Shown: positions 40,131 to 49,689, counted from the first letter of the stretch. The stretch is 64,000 bases of DNA from Lumbricus terrestris (GCA_949752735.1 OX457051.1:833501-897500), one strand, 5' to 3'. Translations and numbers: made by a program. Notes: generated from the sequence alone by a model not told the origin.

Positions 40131-40545
40131 CAGCTGGTGGGACGGGTACCGTGAGGAGAACGTTGCGGTCGTCGACAAACTCGACATTGACGACTGCGCA
40201 GTCGTTCCCTATCTTAAGAAGTGGTTGATTGATTGATTGAGTTTAACGGCACTTCAGCACATAATTGGCTATTTCGTGCCTTAACATGATTATTGAAACT
40301 GCATTGTTTATTTTATACTAAAAACGTTTGCAATCGATAAATAGGATAAACTTTTTTTTTAAAAAGAGCAATCTGAACATCGCACAAGTAAAATTAATAA
40401 ATTAGGTTAAAACATGTTAAAGCTTAGGTCAACATTAGACATTTCATAAACTAGAAATCATATCTATTTAAAATCTTCCAACATTACACTTTGTTGTACA
40501 GTTGTATTTCTTTCAAATACAGCAAAATATTCTTTGGAGGAACAT

Positions 40546-43399
40546 TAGGGTGCTTTTAAGGTACATGTGAAATCTTAAACTCGAATATTTTTTAACGACC
40601 AAGTCAGATTATCGTGACAGATCATGAATAACCTCCATATCCAAAATTATATCTTAATAGCTCAACATTTAGGACTTGCGCAAAGCGACCAAAGTTAGGA
40701 ACCAGGTTGGATTATAGGCAATATTTTCATGATTCCCATTCTTGCCAGCCTTTGACCCCTTCTGAATGGCCGCTTCCCAACTAATCAATATTCGTGACAA
40801 TGACAGCTTATCTTTTGCTTATGTCATGGGTGTCGTGCTGCAAATGGCGGACAGTGTTTGTTTTAATTAATATATCATATCGCACTTGGGATGGCTAAAT
40901 CTACTAGAAAAAAGGCTGAAATCTGGTTGATAGGCAGTACGGAAGATCATTTCAGTTATGCGAAATTACCTACACGAGGACAGGTTCTGAAGGTGCTTTT
41001 TAATTTCCATACACTAAGAAATCAGAGTCTGGATGATAGCGTAAAAGAAACGGCAGCTATGGTACTCCCAATTTGGGAAAGAGCCCGCATTCCAACGAAG
41101 GCTAGGAATCACGTTTGGGATCGGCTACGACATCTCCATAAGGAATGGCAAAACCTTAAGAAAAGTATTTCTAGGACGTCAGAAACCGAAGATGGCAAGC
41201 GTGAGGCTTTCAAGGATTCCCTGGAGGATCTGTTTGATATTGCCCACAGTGATGCCATGACAATAATCAAGATAGAAGAGGATCGACAGTTTTTGAAAGC
41301 ACAGCGTGAGAGAGGACGACGTGGTTCAATGGCAGGTATTGATGTCAAACTTTCAAAGCAAGAAACGAGAGTGGCAGCAAGATCAGCAGCACTTGCAGAG
41401 CGTATGGAACGCTATCGTGCTAGCACAGCTGCTGCAGCGACAGAAGTTTCTGTGTTGGAAAAGTCATCCGAAGAAGAGGCGTCATCCAGTAGCTCAGAAA
41501 AAGAACCAGAACCTTCGACGTCTGCTTGGCCACCAAAACGGCGAAGGGGGACAATCTCTGTCGTTACTCGTGATGTTGCTGCTGCTCTAGATCGTACCAA
41601 AACCAGCAGCAGGAAGGCCTCTCACATTTTGACTGCTCTCGCTGTATCCAATCTTTGTGCAGCACCAGCTGGCGAGCTGATTATCAGTCCTTCTGCGATT
41701 CATCGAGCAAGGAAGGATAGCCGTGCAGCCCTAGCAGCAGAGATTCATGAATCTTTCGATCCGAAAGTTCCTCTTACTATTCACTGGGATGGCAAGATCA
41801 TGCCAGATGCTACAGGAACAGGACGAGGGTGTGTTGATCGCCTTCCGATAATGGTATCTGGTAAGGAGGTGACCAAGCTATTGGCCATCCCCAAACTCCA
41901 ATCTGGTACAGCTGCCGTCATGTCAGATGCGTGTTTGGTCGAGATCAGACGTTGGGGATTGGAAGACAGAATCGTGGCCATGTGTTTCGATACAACAGCG
42001 AGCAACACGGGTTGCAAGGGCGGCGTATGCATCAGGCTGGAAACAGAATTAGGAAAGGACCTATTGAACCTTGCTTGCCGACATCATATTTCTGAAATTG
42101 TTCTGGAAAAGGTGTTTTCACTGCATGATTCTGCAAGGTCTCCAAAATTGGAACTCTTTGTTCATTTCCGAGACTTCTGGCCACAAATCGATCAGACCAA
42201 GTATCGCACAGCAATGGAGGATAAAGATGCAGTACAGCATATCACAGAAATTCGAGATAATGTCATCAGCTTCGCATTGCAGCAACTGAGTACTGATCAT
42301 TACAGAGATGACTACAAAGAGCTACTTGAGCTGACAGTAATTTTCTTAGGAGGAATTCCGCCAAAAGGAATAAAGTTCAGGTACCCAGGGGCAGTTCATA
42401 GAGCACGCTGGATGGCACGTGCGATCTATGCTATCAAAATGTGGCTTTTCAGAGATCAATATCCCATTCAACAACGTCAGAGCTCAGAGAGGGCATCACG
42501 AACATCCTACTCTCAAAAGGTGTGGAATCATTTAGTTCGAGTGTCCCTTTTTGTGACAACAATTTATGTGAAGTACTGGTTCACATGTGTCTCACCTAAA
42601 GAGGCCCCAAGGAACGATCTTGAATTCTTGAAGGCAATCCACACTTATCAAGACAAGGAAGTCTCACAGGTCGCCTCAACAGCATTTTCGCGACACCTTT
42701 GGTATTTATCAGAGACCCTGGTTGGCCTCAGCCTTTTTGATGATTCAGTCACCGTCAATGAGAAGCAGCGCATGGTCTACAACATGCAGAACAATCAGGG
42801 ATCTGATGATCCTCCAAAGAGGATTCCTCCGATACATGATCCACTTACAAAAGCACTGCCCGATTTCGTCTCCACTTCAACCTCAAAAATATTCAGGATC
42901 CTCGGATTGGATGACTCTTTTCTTGAACGAGATCCGCAACAGTGGGAGTCAGAGCAATCATACAATGAGGCAAAAGACATCATATCTGCCCTAAGAGTGA
43001 CGAATGATTTGGCAGAGAAAGGAGTGGCTCTTATGCAGACCTTCAATGAAGCGCTGGTAAGAAATGAGGAAGAGAAACAATTTGTTCTGCAAATGGTTGA
43101 GTACCATCGAGATAAATTCCCGAAAGCACTAAAGGGAATAAATTATGACGAATAACTGACAGTATTTCCTTTGATTATGACATATATCTAATGTTCAAGG
43201 TTCTAAAATTGTTTGGATCTCTGAAAATAACAATGAATCACATTGATGACAAAGTCACAAATCTTAAAGGGCTTTGCGCAAGTCCTAAATTTATTTCGAT
43301 TTTCACATAATTTGGCAGATAATAATTACTATCATGATGGAACAGAAAACCAACTTGGTCGATGTTTAATTCGAGACTTTAATATTTAGACACACCCTA
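40546..43399 (+). mobile_element. hAT-like DNA transposon, complete, 2854 bp
   Basis: Comparison with the empty site at 62153-62166 gives exact ends. An 8-bp duplication AGGAACAT lies at 40538-40545 and 43400-43407. The ends read TAGGGTGCTTTTAAGG and, reversed, TAGGGTGTGTCTAAAT. Inverted similarity extends inward for about 140 bp, including ACGACCAAGT and ATTTAGGACTTGCGCAAAGC blocks near both ends. TAGGG ends and 8-bp target copies are typical of hAT; the P superfamily also gives 8 bp, but the ORF lacks a THAP finger. Confidence 0.9.
40891..43155 (+). CDS. Transposase of the hAT-like element, 754 aa, intact
   Basis: Encodes the only gene of the element. No BED zinc finger is visible; the first 150 residues are helical and basic, followed by a Ser/Glu-rich linker (about 190-215) and KRRRG. 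A probable RNase H-like core follows: Asp near 300 in IHWDGK, Asp near 367 in MCFDTTASNTG (recalling the hAT D-x-A-x-N block), CRHHISE at about 394, Glu candidates in LLELTVIFLGG (about 478), HRARWMARAIY (about 503), HLWYLSE (about 602), and a C-terminal L-x-x-K-G-V-A-L-M-Q-T-F-N motif. Similar proteins of unassigned name occur in many invertebrates. Intact frame plus intact ends suggest recent mobility. Confidence 0.7.
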   Translation: MAKSTRKKAEIWLIGSTEDHFSYAKLPTRGQVLKVLFNFHTLRNQSLDDSVKETAAMVLPIWERARIPTKARNHVWDRLRHLHKEWQNLKKSISRTSETEDGKREAFKDSLEDLFDIAHSDAMTIIKIEEDRQFLKAQRERGRRGSMAGIDVKLSKQETRVAARSAALAERMERYRASTAAAATEVSVLEKSSEEEASSSSSEKEPEPSTSAWPPKRRRGTISVVTRDVAAALDRTKTSSRKASHILTALAVSNLCAAPAGELIISPSAIHRARKDSRAALAAEIHESFDPKVPLTIHWDGKIMPDATGTGRGCVDRLPIMVSGKEVTKLLAIPKLQSGTAAVMSDACLVEIRRWGLEDRIVAMCFDTTASNTGCKGGVCIRLETELGKDLLNLACRHHISEIVLEKVFSLHDSARSPKLELFVHFRDFWPQIDQTKYRTAMEDKDAVQHITEIRDNVISFALQQLSTDHYRDDYKELLELTVIFLGGIPPKGIKFRYPGAVHRARWMARAIYAIKMWLFRDQYPIQQRQSSERASRTSYSQKVWNHLVRVSLFVTTIYVKYWFTCVSPKEAPRNDLEFLKAIHTYQDKEVSQVASTAFSRHLWYLSETLVGLSLFDDSVTVNEKQRMVYNMQNNQGSDDPPKRIPPIHDPLTKALPDFVSTSTSKIFRILGLDDSFLERDPQQWESEQSYNEAKDIISALRVTNDLAEKGVALMQTFNEALVRNEEEKQFVLQMVEYHRDKFPKALKGINYDE

Positions 43400-43858
43400 A
43401 GGAACATGTTCAAAAATATCAGAAAGGGATTGTTCCATATAATATTTTTGCCTTGTCGTTGTAAAATCAACACATGACACCAGTATGTGTTCCACTGTGA
43501 GAGGGCAATTGCATCCCACACATTGTGGTGCATCTTCTTTCTTAAGCAAATGAACATGCGTAAGATAAGTATGACCTATTCTTAGCCGTGCTAAGACTAC
43601 TTCATCTCTACGGCTGTCTTGCGAGGCATGGTGCCACCTTTCTATATTGGGATTAATAGTATGCAGTTTATTATGATCCATGCTACTCCACTTTAACTTC
43701 CATTGATCATATACATAAGCATCTATGTATTGCTTGGCATCAGAATATGGCACCTTGCAGTATGACACTGCATCTGAAAGGGCTGCTTTGGCAGCTGCGT
43801 CTGCAGCCTCATTGCCTCGAATGCCAACATGACCTGGTACCCAGCAAAATTTAACCAT
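43397..43858 (-). pseudogene. LINE ORF2 C-terminal fragment (RNase H end)
   Basis: Starts M-V-K-F-C-W-V-P-G-H-V-G and covers GNEAADAAAK through the C-terminal zinc motif, but an extra T just upstream breaks the frame, and the hAT-like element cuts its end. Residue choices (Ser, His, Ser, Asn at four places) match the copy at 51881, not the one at 30189. Confidence 0.85.
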
Positions 43859-43980
43859 TTTTGTCAGACATTGTAATCCGGTGGTACTTGGATACTACAT
43901 CTACCACAAGTGAGTGGTTTAGATTACAACCTGCGACAGCTTGCAAGGATGACAATGAATCACTAATTATTAAGAAGTGG

Positions 43981-44600
43981 GGCGACCGGTTCTCCTTCAG
44001 AGCGGAGGCGATGAGCGCCAGCGGCTCCGTCGTGATACGGCCACAGAATGTCGTGGTGACATCGAATTACGAACCGCACGAGATCTAAACTTTGCGCATG
44101 CGGTAGTGGACGAGGTAGCTGCTGCTGCCGACACTGCAGAAAGTGGTAGGTGCTAATGCAGCATATCTGGCAGGGTTTTCCGCATCTGCATATGAATTCG
44201 ACTTAGGCGCAAATTAAATCATGGACCATTGCTGAGGTGCGCTTCATGCACTCAGCAAATGAAAAGTTTAGGAGAGAGGTACAGCATCTCAGTCACCTGC
44301 ACATAAACTTGGAACGAATAGTAGATTTACAGCTGGCTCAATGAATACGGGGATAAGAGCGCTTTCTTGGACAAGACGAAGAACAAATTATTCCAAACGT
44401 TTGGGGGGACGAGGAGGCGGTGGTGGAGGAGAGGGATGAGGAAGCCAATGACGCCGAAGATTCGGAAAGGGACGAGCACTGCAGCGGCAGTATTACCTTG
44501 TTTTGCAACAAAGCAGACTTAAGCAAATCGTTTTGCTTAGTACCTTATTCGTATGGATGCGACTCCACAGACGTGAAAGAAGACACCTATATATATACAT
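43981..44600 (+). pseudogene. Module A copy 6 with an acidic, Cys-containing end
   Basis: After the LINE a 43981-44088 frame is unrecognised. A decayed Ala segment (44110-44190) and GAATTCGAC follow, then T-I-A-E-V-R-F-M-H-S-A-N-E-K-F-R-R-E-V (44222-44280). Further on, a frame at 44420 with E-E-R-D-E-E-A-N-D-A-E-D-S-E-R leads to SGSITLFCNKADLSKSFCLV and P-Y-S-Y-G. The same end is found at 48640-48760. Identical copy at 62736-63355. Confidence 0.45.
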
Positions 44601-44679
44601 ATATATAATTATATATTTATATATGTCACACAAACACACACGCAAGCTACATGTACAATTGGACATAAAGGGTTGAAAA

Positions 44680-44956
44680 TATAGTCAAGAAATCTCTGTC
44701 CTTGAACACTGGACAGCAACAGATGAGCACACTAGTCTGTTCGGAGAGACGCCATCGGCAGACACTTACATATGAAGTTGTTTCCATCATCGACACTGCT
44801 GTGGATGCAGCCGATGCTGCTGAAAAGACCGTCGTGGTGGTTGCAGAAAAAGATGCTGCTGCTTTGTGCGCAGAACGCGCCGTTGTTGCAGAGGCACTGC
44901 CACGGGCAAACAGCGTGTTTACTTCCACGCTATGCGCCAAAGAACCTGTACTCTAA
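44680..44956 (+). CDS. Module B copy 5, Ala-rich half
   Basis: Frame from 44702 with S-L-V-C-S-E or, in the aligned frame, T-S-L-F-G-E, then SIIDTAVDAADAAEKTVVVV, A-E-K-D-A-A-A-L-C-A and S-V-F-T-S-T-L-C-A. Nearly identical in layout to 18952-19247. Second copy at 63435-63711. Confidence 0.45.
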
Positions 44957-45009
44957 GAATCGCGTACACTTACGTGTATGAACTGAAATGCCAAAAATAT
45001 ATATTTATA

Positions 45010-45340
45010 TATTAAAACAGGCAGTGATGATGCGCACGGACAAGTTGCGCGCAGAGCCAGAAACATAGAAATAAGACGTCGCAGTAATGTCGCAAGGGGC
45101 GACAATTGCTCCATAGAGAAGGTCTTCTAATACAGCATTTCTATCAATGCCGCCAACCTCGCCGCAGTCCCCTCAACATTCGAGCGAGGCGCCTCGTCCG
45201 AAGAATCACGCCGCCACGCAGCCTTCTTCAGCAAAAAAACTGGGTATTCACTCCCAATCAGAGGCACATGCATGCGATAGACTCCAAAATCAGGAACTCA
45301 AATATAAAAGTTGATTGCCAAGATGTAGCGACTATATAGA
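45010..45340 (+). pseudogene. Module B scrap joined to module D copy 2
   Basis: The part 45030-45118 repeats the start of module B (GACAAGTTGCGCGCAGAGCC ... GGGGCGACAATTGCTCCATA as at 19330-19400). It then switches to FLSMPPTSPQSPQHSSEAPR, then NHAATQPSSAKKLG, matching 39590-39720. Two module types are thus fused. Confidence 0.4.
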
Positions 45341-45405
45341 CTTAATACACGTTTCACAGTACATTTAAATTGCAGCCAAAGTTCCATGTGGCAAATCATT
45401 GGAAC

Positions 45406-45630
45406 CGTTTCAGGAAATCAGGCTTGTTTGAAAAAGTTGCGCTTAAATCTTGGTTTGCAGGATTTAGCATATAGGTGTGGTATTCATGAGGGAACTGTGT
45501 CTAGGATTTTGCACAAGTGGATTTCCATAACGTGAACCAAACTTGAACCATGCTGCATAATATGACCTGACAGAGATGATTTACGTAAGATTATGCCACT
45601 TTGTTTCAATGCTTTTCATTGAGCAAAGGC
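45406..45630 (+). pseudogene. DDE_Tnp_4-type transposase, N-terminal helix-turn-helix fragment
   Basis: One frame reads L-R-L-N-L-G-L-Q-D-L-A-Y-R-C-G-I, then EGTVSRILHKWIS, P-D-R-D-D-L-R-K-I-M-P. This is the HTH region that precedes the DDE_Tnp_4 catalytic domain (motif L-x-x-D-L-A-x-R-F-x-[IV]-S-x-x-T-V-S-R-I-x-x-x-W, then W-P). Three TGA stops, one in place of Trp before P-D-R, show decay. It complements the C-terminal piece at 16390. Confidence 0.7.
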
Positions 45631-45635
45631 TCTTG

Positions 45636-46138
45636 CCCAGGTGTGCTTTGTCCATTCGGCGCATGAAAGATTTCGGAGGAAGATACACCCTCTCCGTGAA
45701 CTGTACGCACCTGTGCGTGAACTGGCAGTGACAGCTGAAAGCTATTCGATGGAGAGAGCACTCACCAATTACGCTACGCTAACAAGAGCTTGGTTGCAGC
45801 AACTGCTGCGAAAGACGCCTTCCTTCGAAGCACGGAGAAGGAATAATTCTTTGAAACGTTTGGCTGCGTGTGTCAAGCGCAATTTCCAAACCCGGCTGAC
45901 GTTGCAGCATGCTCACGCTGCAGAAGCAGCAAGAGTATGTGCGGCGCATCTTGCGGGATTTGCCGCATCTGCGCATGCATATGTGAATCGGCCATATTAT
46001 TTTGTAACTGTAAAAGTCTCTTTTTTTTGTGTGTGTGTGCAAATTGAATTTCAGCGACGGAAATATTTGGGAGAGCGATTGTATAGATGCTATAACAAGT
46101 ATACATTAGAAATCCTTTATCGTGTCTGTATCTTTTAA
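45636..46138 (+). CDS. Module A copy 7, near-full length with one shift
   Basis: Starts C-F-V-H-S-A-H-E-R-F-R-R-K, then HPLRELYAPVRELAVTAES, S-M-E-R-A-L-T-N-Y-A. The K-S-S-V-A-A-T-A-A-K block is in another frame, after which the first frame again gives AEAARVCAAHLAGFAASAHA, Y-V-N-R. A pair of compensating indels is likely. An acidic exon follows at 46372. Confidence 0.45.
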
Positions 46139-46371
46139 CATTGTATATTATCTTCGTCACTTCACAGATCTAAGTCTTTCTTATCTCGACTACATATATA
46201 TAAGCCATAGCATAAACAAACATTATAGAGATTGAACTTTCGTTGTAGCACTTCTCGATTAATGTAAAACTTTATGTATTCATATACTATACTATGACAG
46301 TTAAATGTTGCATTTATTTATATAGAAAGTAAATTCAATTGTTTATTAATACAATGTATATTTGTATGCAG

Positions 46372-46949
46372 ATGAAACATACCGCTGTACGTTTGTGTTT
46401 CCACCTGCAACGGTTTTGTCAATAATCGTGCAATATGACACGTTAACTGGATTGGTGCATGACTATGTATGCATTACATCATGCCATATAACATACCTAG
46501 CTGTGGATGACACACCATTGAGCATTCTCCCAGTCTTGCACTATCCGGATCTGTGGAGCAAAGCAAAGCTACTAGACCTGAATTTGGAATGGCTAGATTT
46601 TGACACTTGGAGCGACTTCACAGATGAAGATACGATGTGGAGCATTGAACCAAACTCGGATGCAGATTCGATTCAAATTATAACAGATGAAGACACTCGG
46701 GAAGCAACAAAATGGATGGATGATTGTGCATGGCTATGTATGCATTACATCATGCAACATAACATACATAGCCGTAGACGGTACGCCATTGAGAACTCTC
46801 ACAGCCTTGATCTATCCAGATCTATCCGGAGCTGCTGGACTTCGATATGTGGAGCGACTTCACGGATGTGGATGAAGACACGCGATGGAGCAACGTGCCA
46901 AATTCAGATGTGGATTCCATTCAAATTGGTCAATAATAAGTTTTCTTAA
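46372..46949 (+). CDS. Acidic terminal exon with internal duplication
   Basis: Begins after TTTGTATGCAG and reads, in phase 1, D-E-T-Y-R-C, then a hydrophobic part and L-E-W-L-D-F-D-T-W-S-D-F-T-D-E-D, a dense acidic/aromatic block. The segment 46458-46690 is repeated with changes at 46725-46935; in the second copy the acidic block is in another frame. Start residues and phase equal those of the exon at 25459, suggesting related gene structure. Function unknown; the acidic/aromatic pattern resembles activation regions. Confidence 0.4.
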
Positions 46950-47700
46950 ATTGAGTTATTGAGACAGGAATGAAATCCTTCTTGTTTGTTTATGATATAT
47001 AAGGATCTACATAGTCATTAAAGGCTATTGCTCTTTTCAAATGCTTAATTATAATGATATTGTTGCCGGCTGTCGAGGTAAGGGAAAGATGGTATGGATC
47101 TATGTGTGGAGGATGGTCAGAGTTGGTGTGGTAAGGTTGGGTGGTGAAGGGCAGTCTGGATCCATTCTTCATTACAGTGGGTCGTGTTCCTCTGACATTG
47201 AACTTTTCGTTAAAGTCGACAATTTGATGCAGCATTTAGTCAACTCGTGTTCTACATTTGAGAAAGGATAAGGAAAGGGGCAGAGGCTACAGGGGTACAA
47301 GGTGGCAGTTTGTGGTCAAACAATTAAGCGCAAATATGTTCGACCTCTGTAGCTGCTTCTAACTATGCTGGTACAATAATAGAGCGGCAAATCGCATATT
47401 GGAAAAGGTTTTGGAACATGATCCGCCAGAAGGAATCTCAGCGGACGAGCAGCTCTAAAGCCTGGTCCTACGTTCAAAGATTTAAGTCACACAATTCAAG
47501 CTATTTATGATCTCTTGCCAAACTCACCAATTTCACCAGAGTCTGGTAAGCAAAAAAGGTCGTTGCTTCCATTCATTGGTACTTTGTCTAAATCTCTCTT
47601 TAGAACTGCATCTGAGGAAGATGTGCAAATCGTAGCTGCACATGTACAGTCTTTTTAATACACTATCAAACTTATTCATTCTTTCTTTGGAAAGAGACAT
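46950..47700. other. Spacer
   Basis: One 76-codon plus frame (47041-47271) is of ordinary composition and not recognised. No repeat link seen. Confidence 0.3.
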
Positions 47701-48330
47701 AAATGATGGCATATGTTCCAACTGCAACTGAAATCCTTTTAAAAGTTGTGGTTGCAATTTATTCAATGAATTTGACAAAGGCGCATGGCAGAGCCTGGAC
47801 TATAGCCGAAGTGCGCTTTCTGCACGGAGCACAAAAGAAATTTAAGAGAGAGGTGCAGCCTCTGTGTCCCCTGCACGCGCAGGTGCGTACACTGATAACA
47901 AATTCACGGAATTTGGAGCTGGCGCTGAAAGAATACGTGGATAAGAGCTAACGTGTCACCTGCACGCGCAGGTGCGTACACTGATAACAAATTCACGGGA
48001 TTTGGAGCTGGCGCTGAAAGAATACGTGGATAAGAGCTAACGTGTCACCTGCACGCGCAGGTGCGTACACTGATAACAAATTCACGGGATTTGGAGCTGA
48101 CGCTGAAAGAATACGTGGATAAGAGCTCTTTCGCGGCTGTTGCTGCGAAAGAGTTCTTCTTGGAAGAGACCAAGACCGAATTTCGCCAAACGTTTGTCCG
48201 ACCATGTCCGGCGCTGCTGCCAAAACTGGAGGACCTGGCCGTGTGCGTTGCGGCAGCGGACGAGGCAGCTGCTGCTGCTGACACTGCAGAAGCGGCACGT
48301 GATAATGCAGCGTATCTGGCATGAATTCGA
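47701..48330 (+). pseudogene. Module A copy 8, with 89-bp triplication
   Basis: The start RAWTIAEVRFLHGAQKKFKR, E-V-Q-P-L is followed by H-A-Q-V-R-T-L ... L-E-L-A-L-K-E-Y-V-D-K-S and a stop. The 89-bp stretch ending there is repeated twice more; the third copy avoids the stop and continues KSSFAAVAAKEFFLEETKTE, F-R-Q-T-F, P-A-L-L-P, then VCVAAADEAAAAADTAEAAR, N-A-A-Y-L-A. Because 89 is not a multiple of 3, the triplication breaks the frame. The third copy shows best what the complete module is like. Confidence 0.55.
47871..48137. repeat. 89-bp tandem repeat, three copies
   Basis: Copies start at 47871, 47960 and 48049 with CTGCACGCGCAGGTGCGTAC. They differ at one or two bases (GGAATTT/GGGATTT, GGCGCTG/GACGCTG), so expansion was recent. 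Confidence 0.95.
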
Positions 48331-48760
48331 CAAAGGCGCACAGCAGAGCTTCCTGCACTCAGCAAATGAAAAGTTTAGGAAAGAGGTACACCCTCTCAGT
48401 CACATGCACGCGCAGGTGCGTGAACTTGAACAATTGTAGAGATCCACAGCTGGCTCTAAACGATTTCGTTAGGAAGAGCTCTTTCACAGCAGAGCCTGGA
48501 CTATAGCCGAGGTGCACATCCTGCACTCAGCAAATGAAAAGTTTTGGAGGGACGTGCACCCTCTTCGTCAACTGCGCATGCAGGTGCGTGAACTTTCTTT
48601 CGAAGATGCCTTCTTGTACGAGACAAAGATTTGAAAAGGGACGAGCACTTCAGTGGCAGCATTACCCTGTTTTGCAACGAAGCAGACTTAAGCAAATCGT
48701 TTTGCTTAGTACTGTATTCGTATGGACGCGACTTCACAGACGCTGAAGAAGACGACTAAC
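48316..48760 (+). pseudogene. Module A copies 9 and 10 with Cys-containing end
   Basis: Copy 9: Q-S-F-L-H-S-A-N-E-K-F-R-K-E-V-H-P-L ... V-R-E-L, then decay. Copy 10 from 48495: S-R-A-W-T-I-A-E-V-H-I-L-H-S-A-N-E-K-F, P-L-R-Q-L. It ends in the frame S-G-S-I-T-L-F-C-N-E-A-D-L-S-K-S-F-C, equal to 44470-44580. Frames change several times. Confidence 0.45.
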
Positions 48761-49429
48761 TTGTCAAACCTTCATTTACATGTAGTTTGCGTATGTGTGT
48801 ATATATATATATACCAGGTATTGCTTTTTTGAGAGCTTAGAAATATCTATGTCCTTGAACACTGTCCACCAAAAACGGGCAATACGATTTGTTGCTAAAA
48901 TTCCTTATGGAGAAGAGCTAAAAATAAATAAACTGCAATTATTAGATTATTTTTTTTGAAATTGTGAAATTACTCGAATTGTCCGAAATTTATTTAAATT
49001 TCTGTCCCAATATTTAAAATTTTTAAATAAATTAACATACCTTGTTTTAACTTGCCAGATGGCCAATTCAAACAATTCAAGCTTATTTATGTTGATCTAT
49101 TCTATGGTTCTACTAATACTACAATGATTAGCAAATGCCGATTTGTCAGAATTTTACCTACCAGCCAAATCAGCATAGGCCCTATCAATTGATAAAATGC
49201 CTATTGAAACAACAGAATCCAGGTAAATAGTTATCGAGCATAATGTAAAAAATGGTATGCAGACTTTCTTTCACCCATGGGCCATTCATCTTGGACGATT
49301 AATTCAGTGGACTGTTCAATGTTTATCCCCAGCTGTTCATCCTAAGCACACCTACATTACACGTTGATGACCCCGTGGCAAATGTCTGCATCACTGACCA
49401 AGCAAATCAGGAAAGTTTCCCCACTTTGA
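48761..49429. other. Spacer with a possible LINE RT tail
   Basis: The frame near 48860-48960 reads H-Q-K-R-A-I-R-F-V-A-K-I-P-Y, then L-Q-L-L-D-Y, recalling the conserved 'Q-[KN]-R-A-[IL]-R' end of some LINE reverse transcriptases. The rest is AT-rich. Confidence 0.3.
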
Positions 49430-49689
49430 AAAGAGAAGCAACCTATTACAGTGACAGCGTCCGTCCACTTCTCCAATACAATTCTGAAGAGAAATCCAAA
49501 GATCGACTGTGCATGAAACTCGCCAAGACCAGTGGAGAAAGCCATTCTGCACTTATTCACGGACACAATTGATTCAACCAACTGGCTGGGAGTTACATCA
49601 ATTTGACTTGAAAGACATTACAGCAAATCAATCATAATAGTAGTACTGTTCTAGCGGAGGAATGGACAACACAGGCAGAAATGGTGGTG
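49430..49689. repeat. Second copy of the 260-bp segment (see 39300)
   Basis: Appears identical to 39300-39559. It is followed by a diverged partial repeat of its own end (49705-49795, ACATTACAACAAACCAATCA vs ACATTACAGCAAATCAATCA). Confidence 0.85.

Larger units (their letters stand above)
40225..43969 (-). mobile_element. 5'-truncated I-group LINE, interrupted by the hAT-like element
   Basis: The LINE 3' end with three GATT repeats starts at 40225 and the element is cut inside RNase H at 43969. It is flanked by an 11-bp duplication TTAAGAAGTGG (40214-40224 and 43970-43980). Without the inserted DNA it is 883 bp. The intact equivalent lies at 61842-62724. Its bases agree with the 3' part of the LINE at 50548 more than with that at 29936. 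Confidence 0.9.
29936..45245. repeat. Large duplicated unit, copy 1 (partner 50548-64000)
   Basis: From the LINE 3' end to at least 45245 (where the partner meets the window end) the two units are collinear. For 5.4 kb (35171-40545 vs 56788-62162) the offset stays at exactly 21617 with no indel. The differences I found are a 2854-bp hAT-like insertion here, a 997-bp insertion in copy 2, a net 6-base change in ORF1, scattered changes in the LINE 3' region, and single bases such as 43991. Confidence 0.95.

Noticed and set aside
40546..43399. P-superfamily element (also 8-bp target duplication)
   Set aside because: No THAP finger is visible in the 754-aa ORF, and TAGGGTG ends fit hAT better. 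Not excluded without a structural search.
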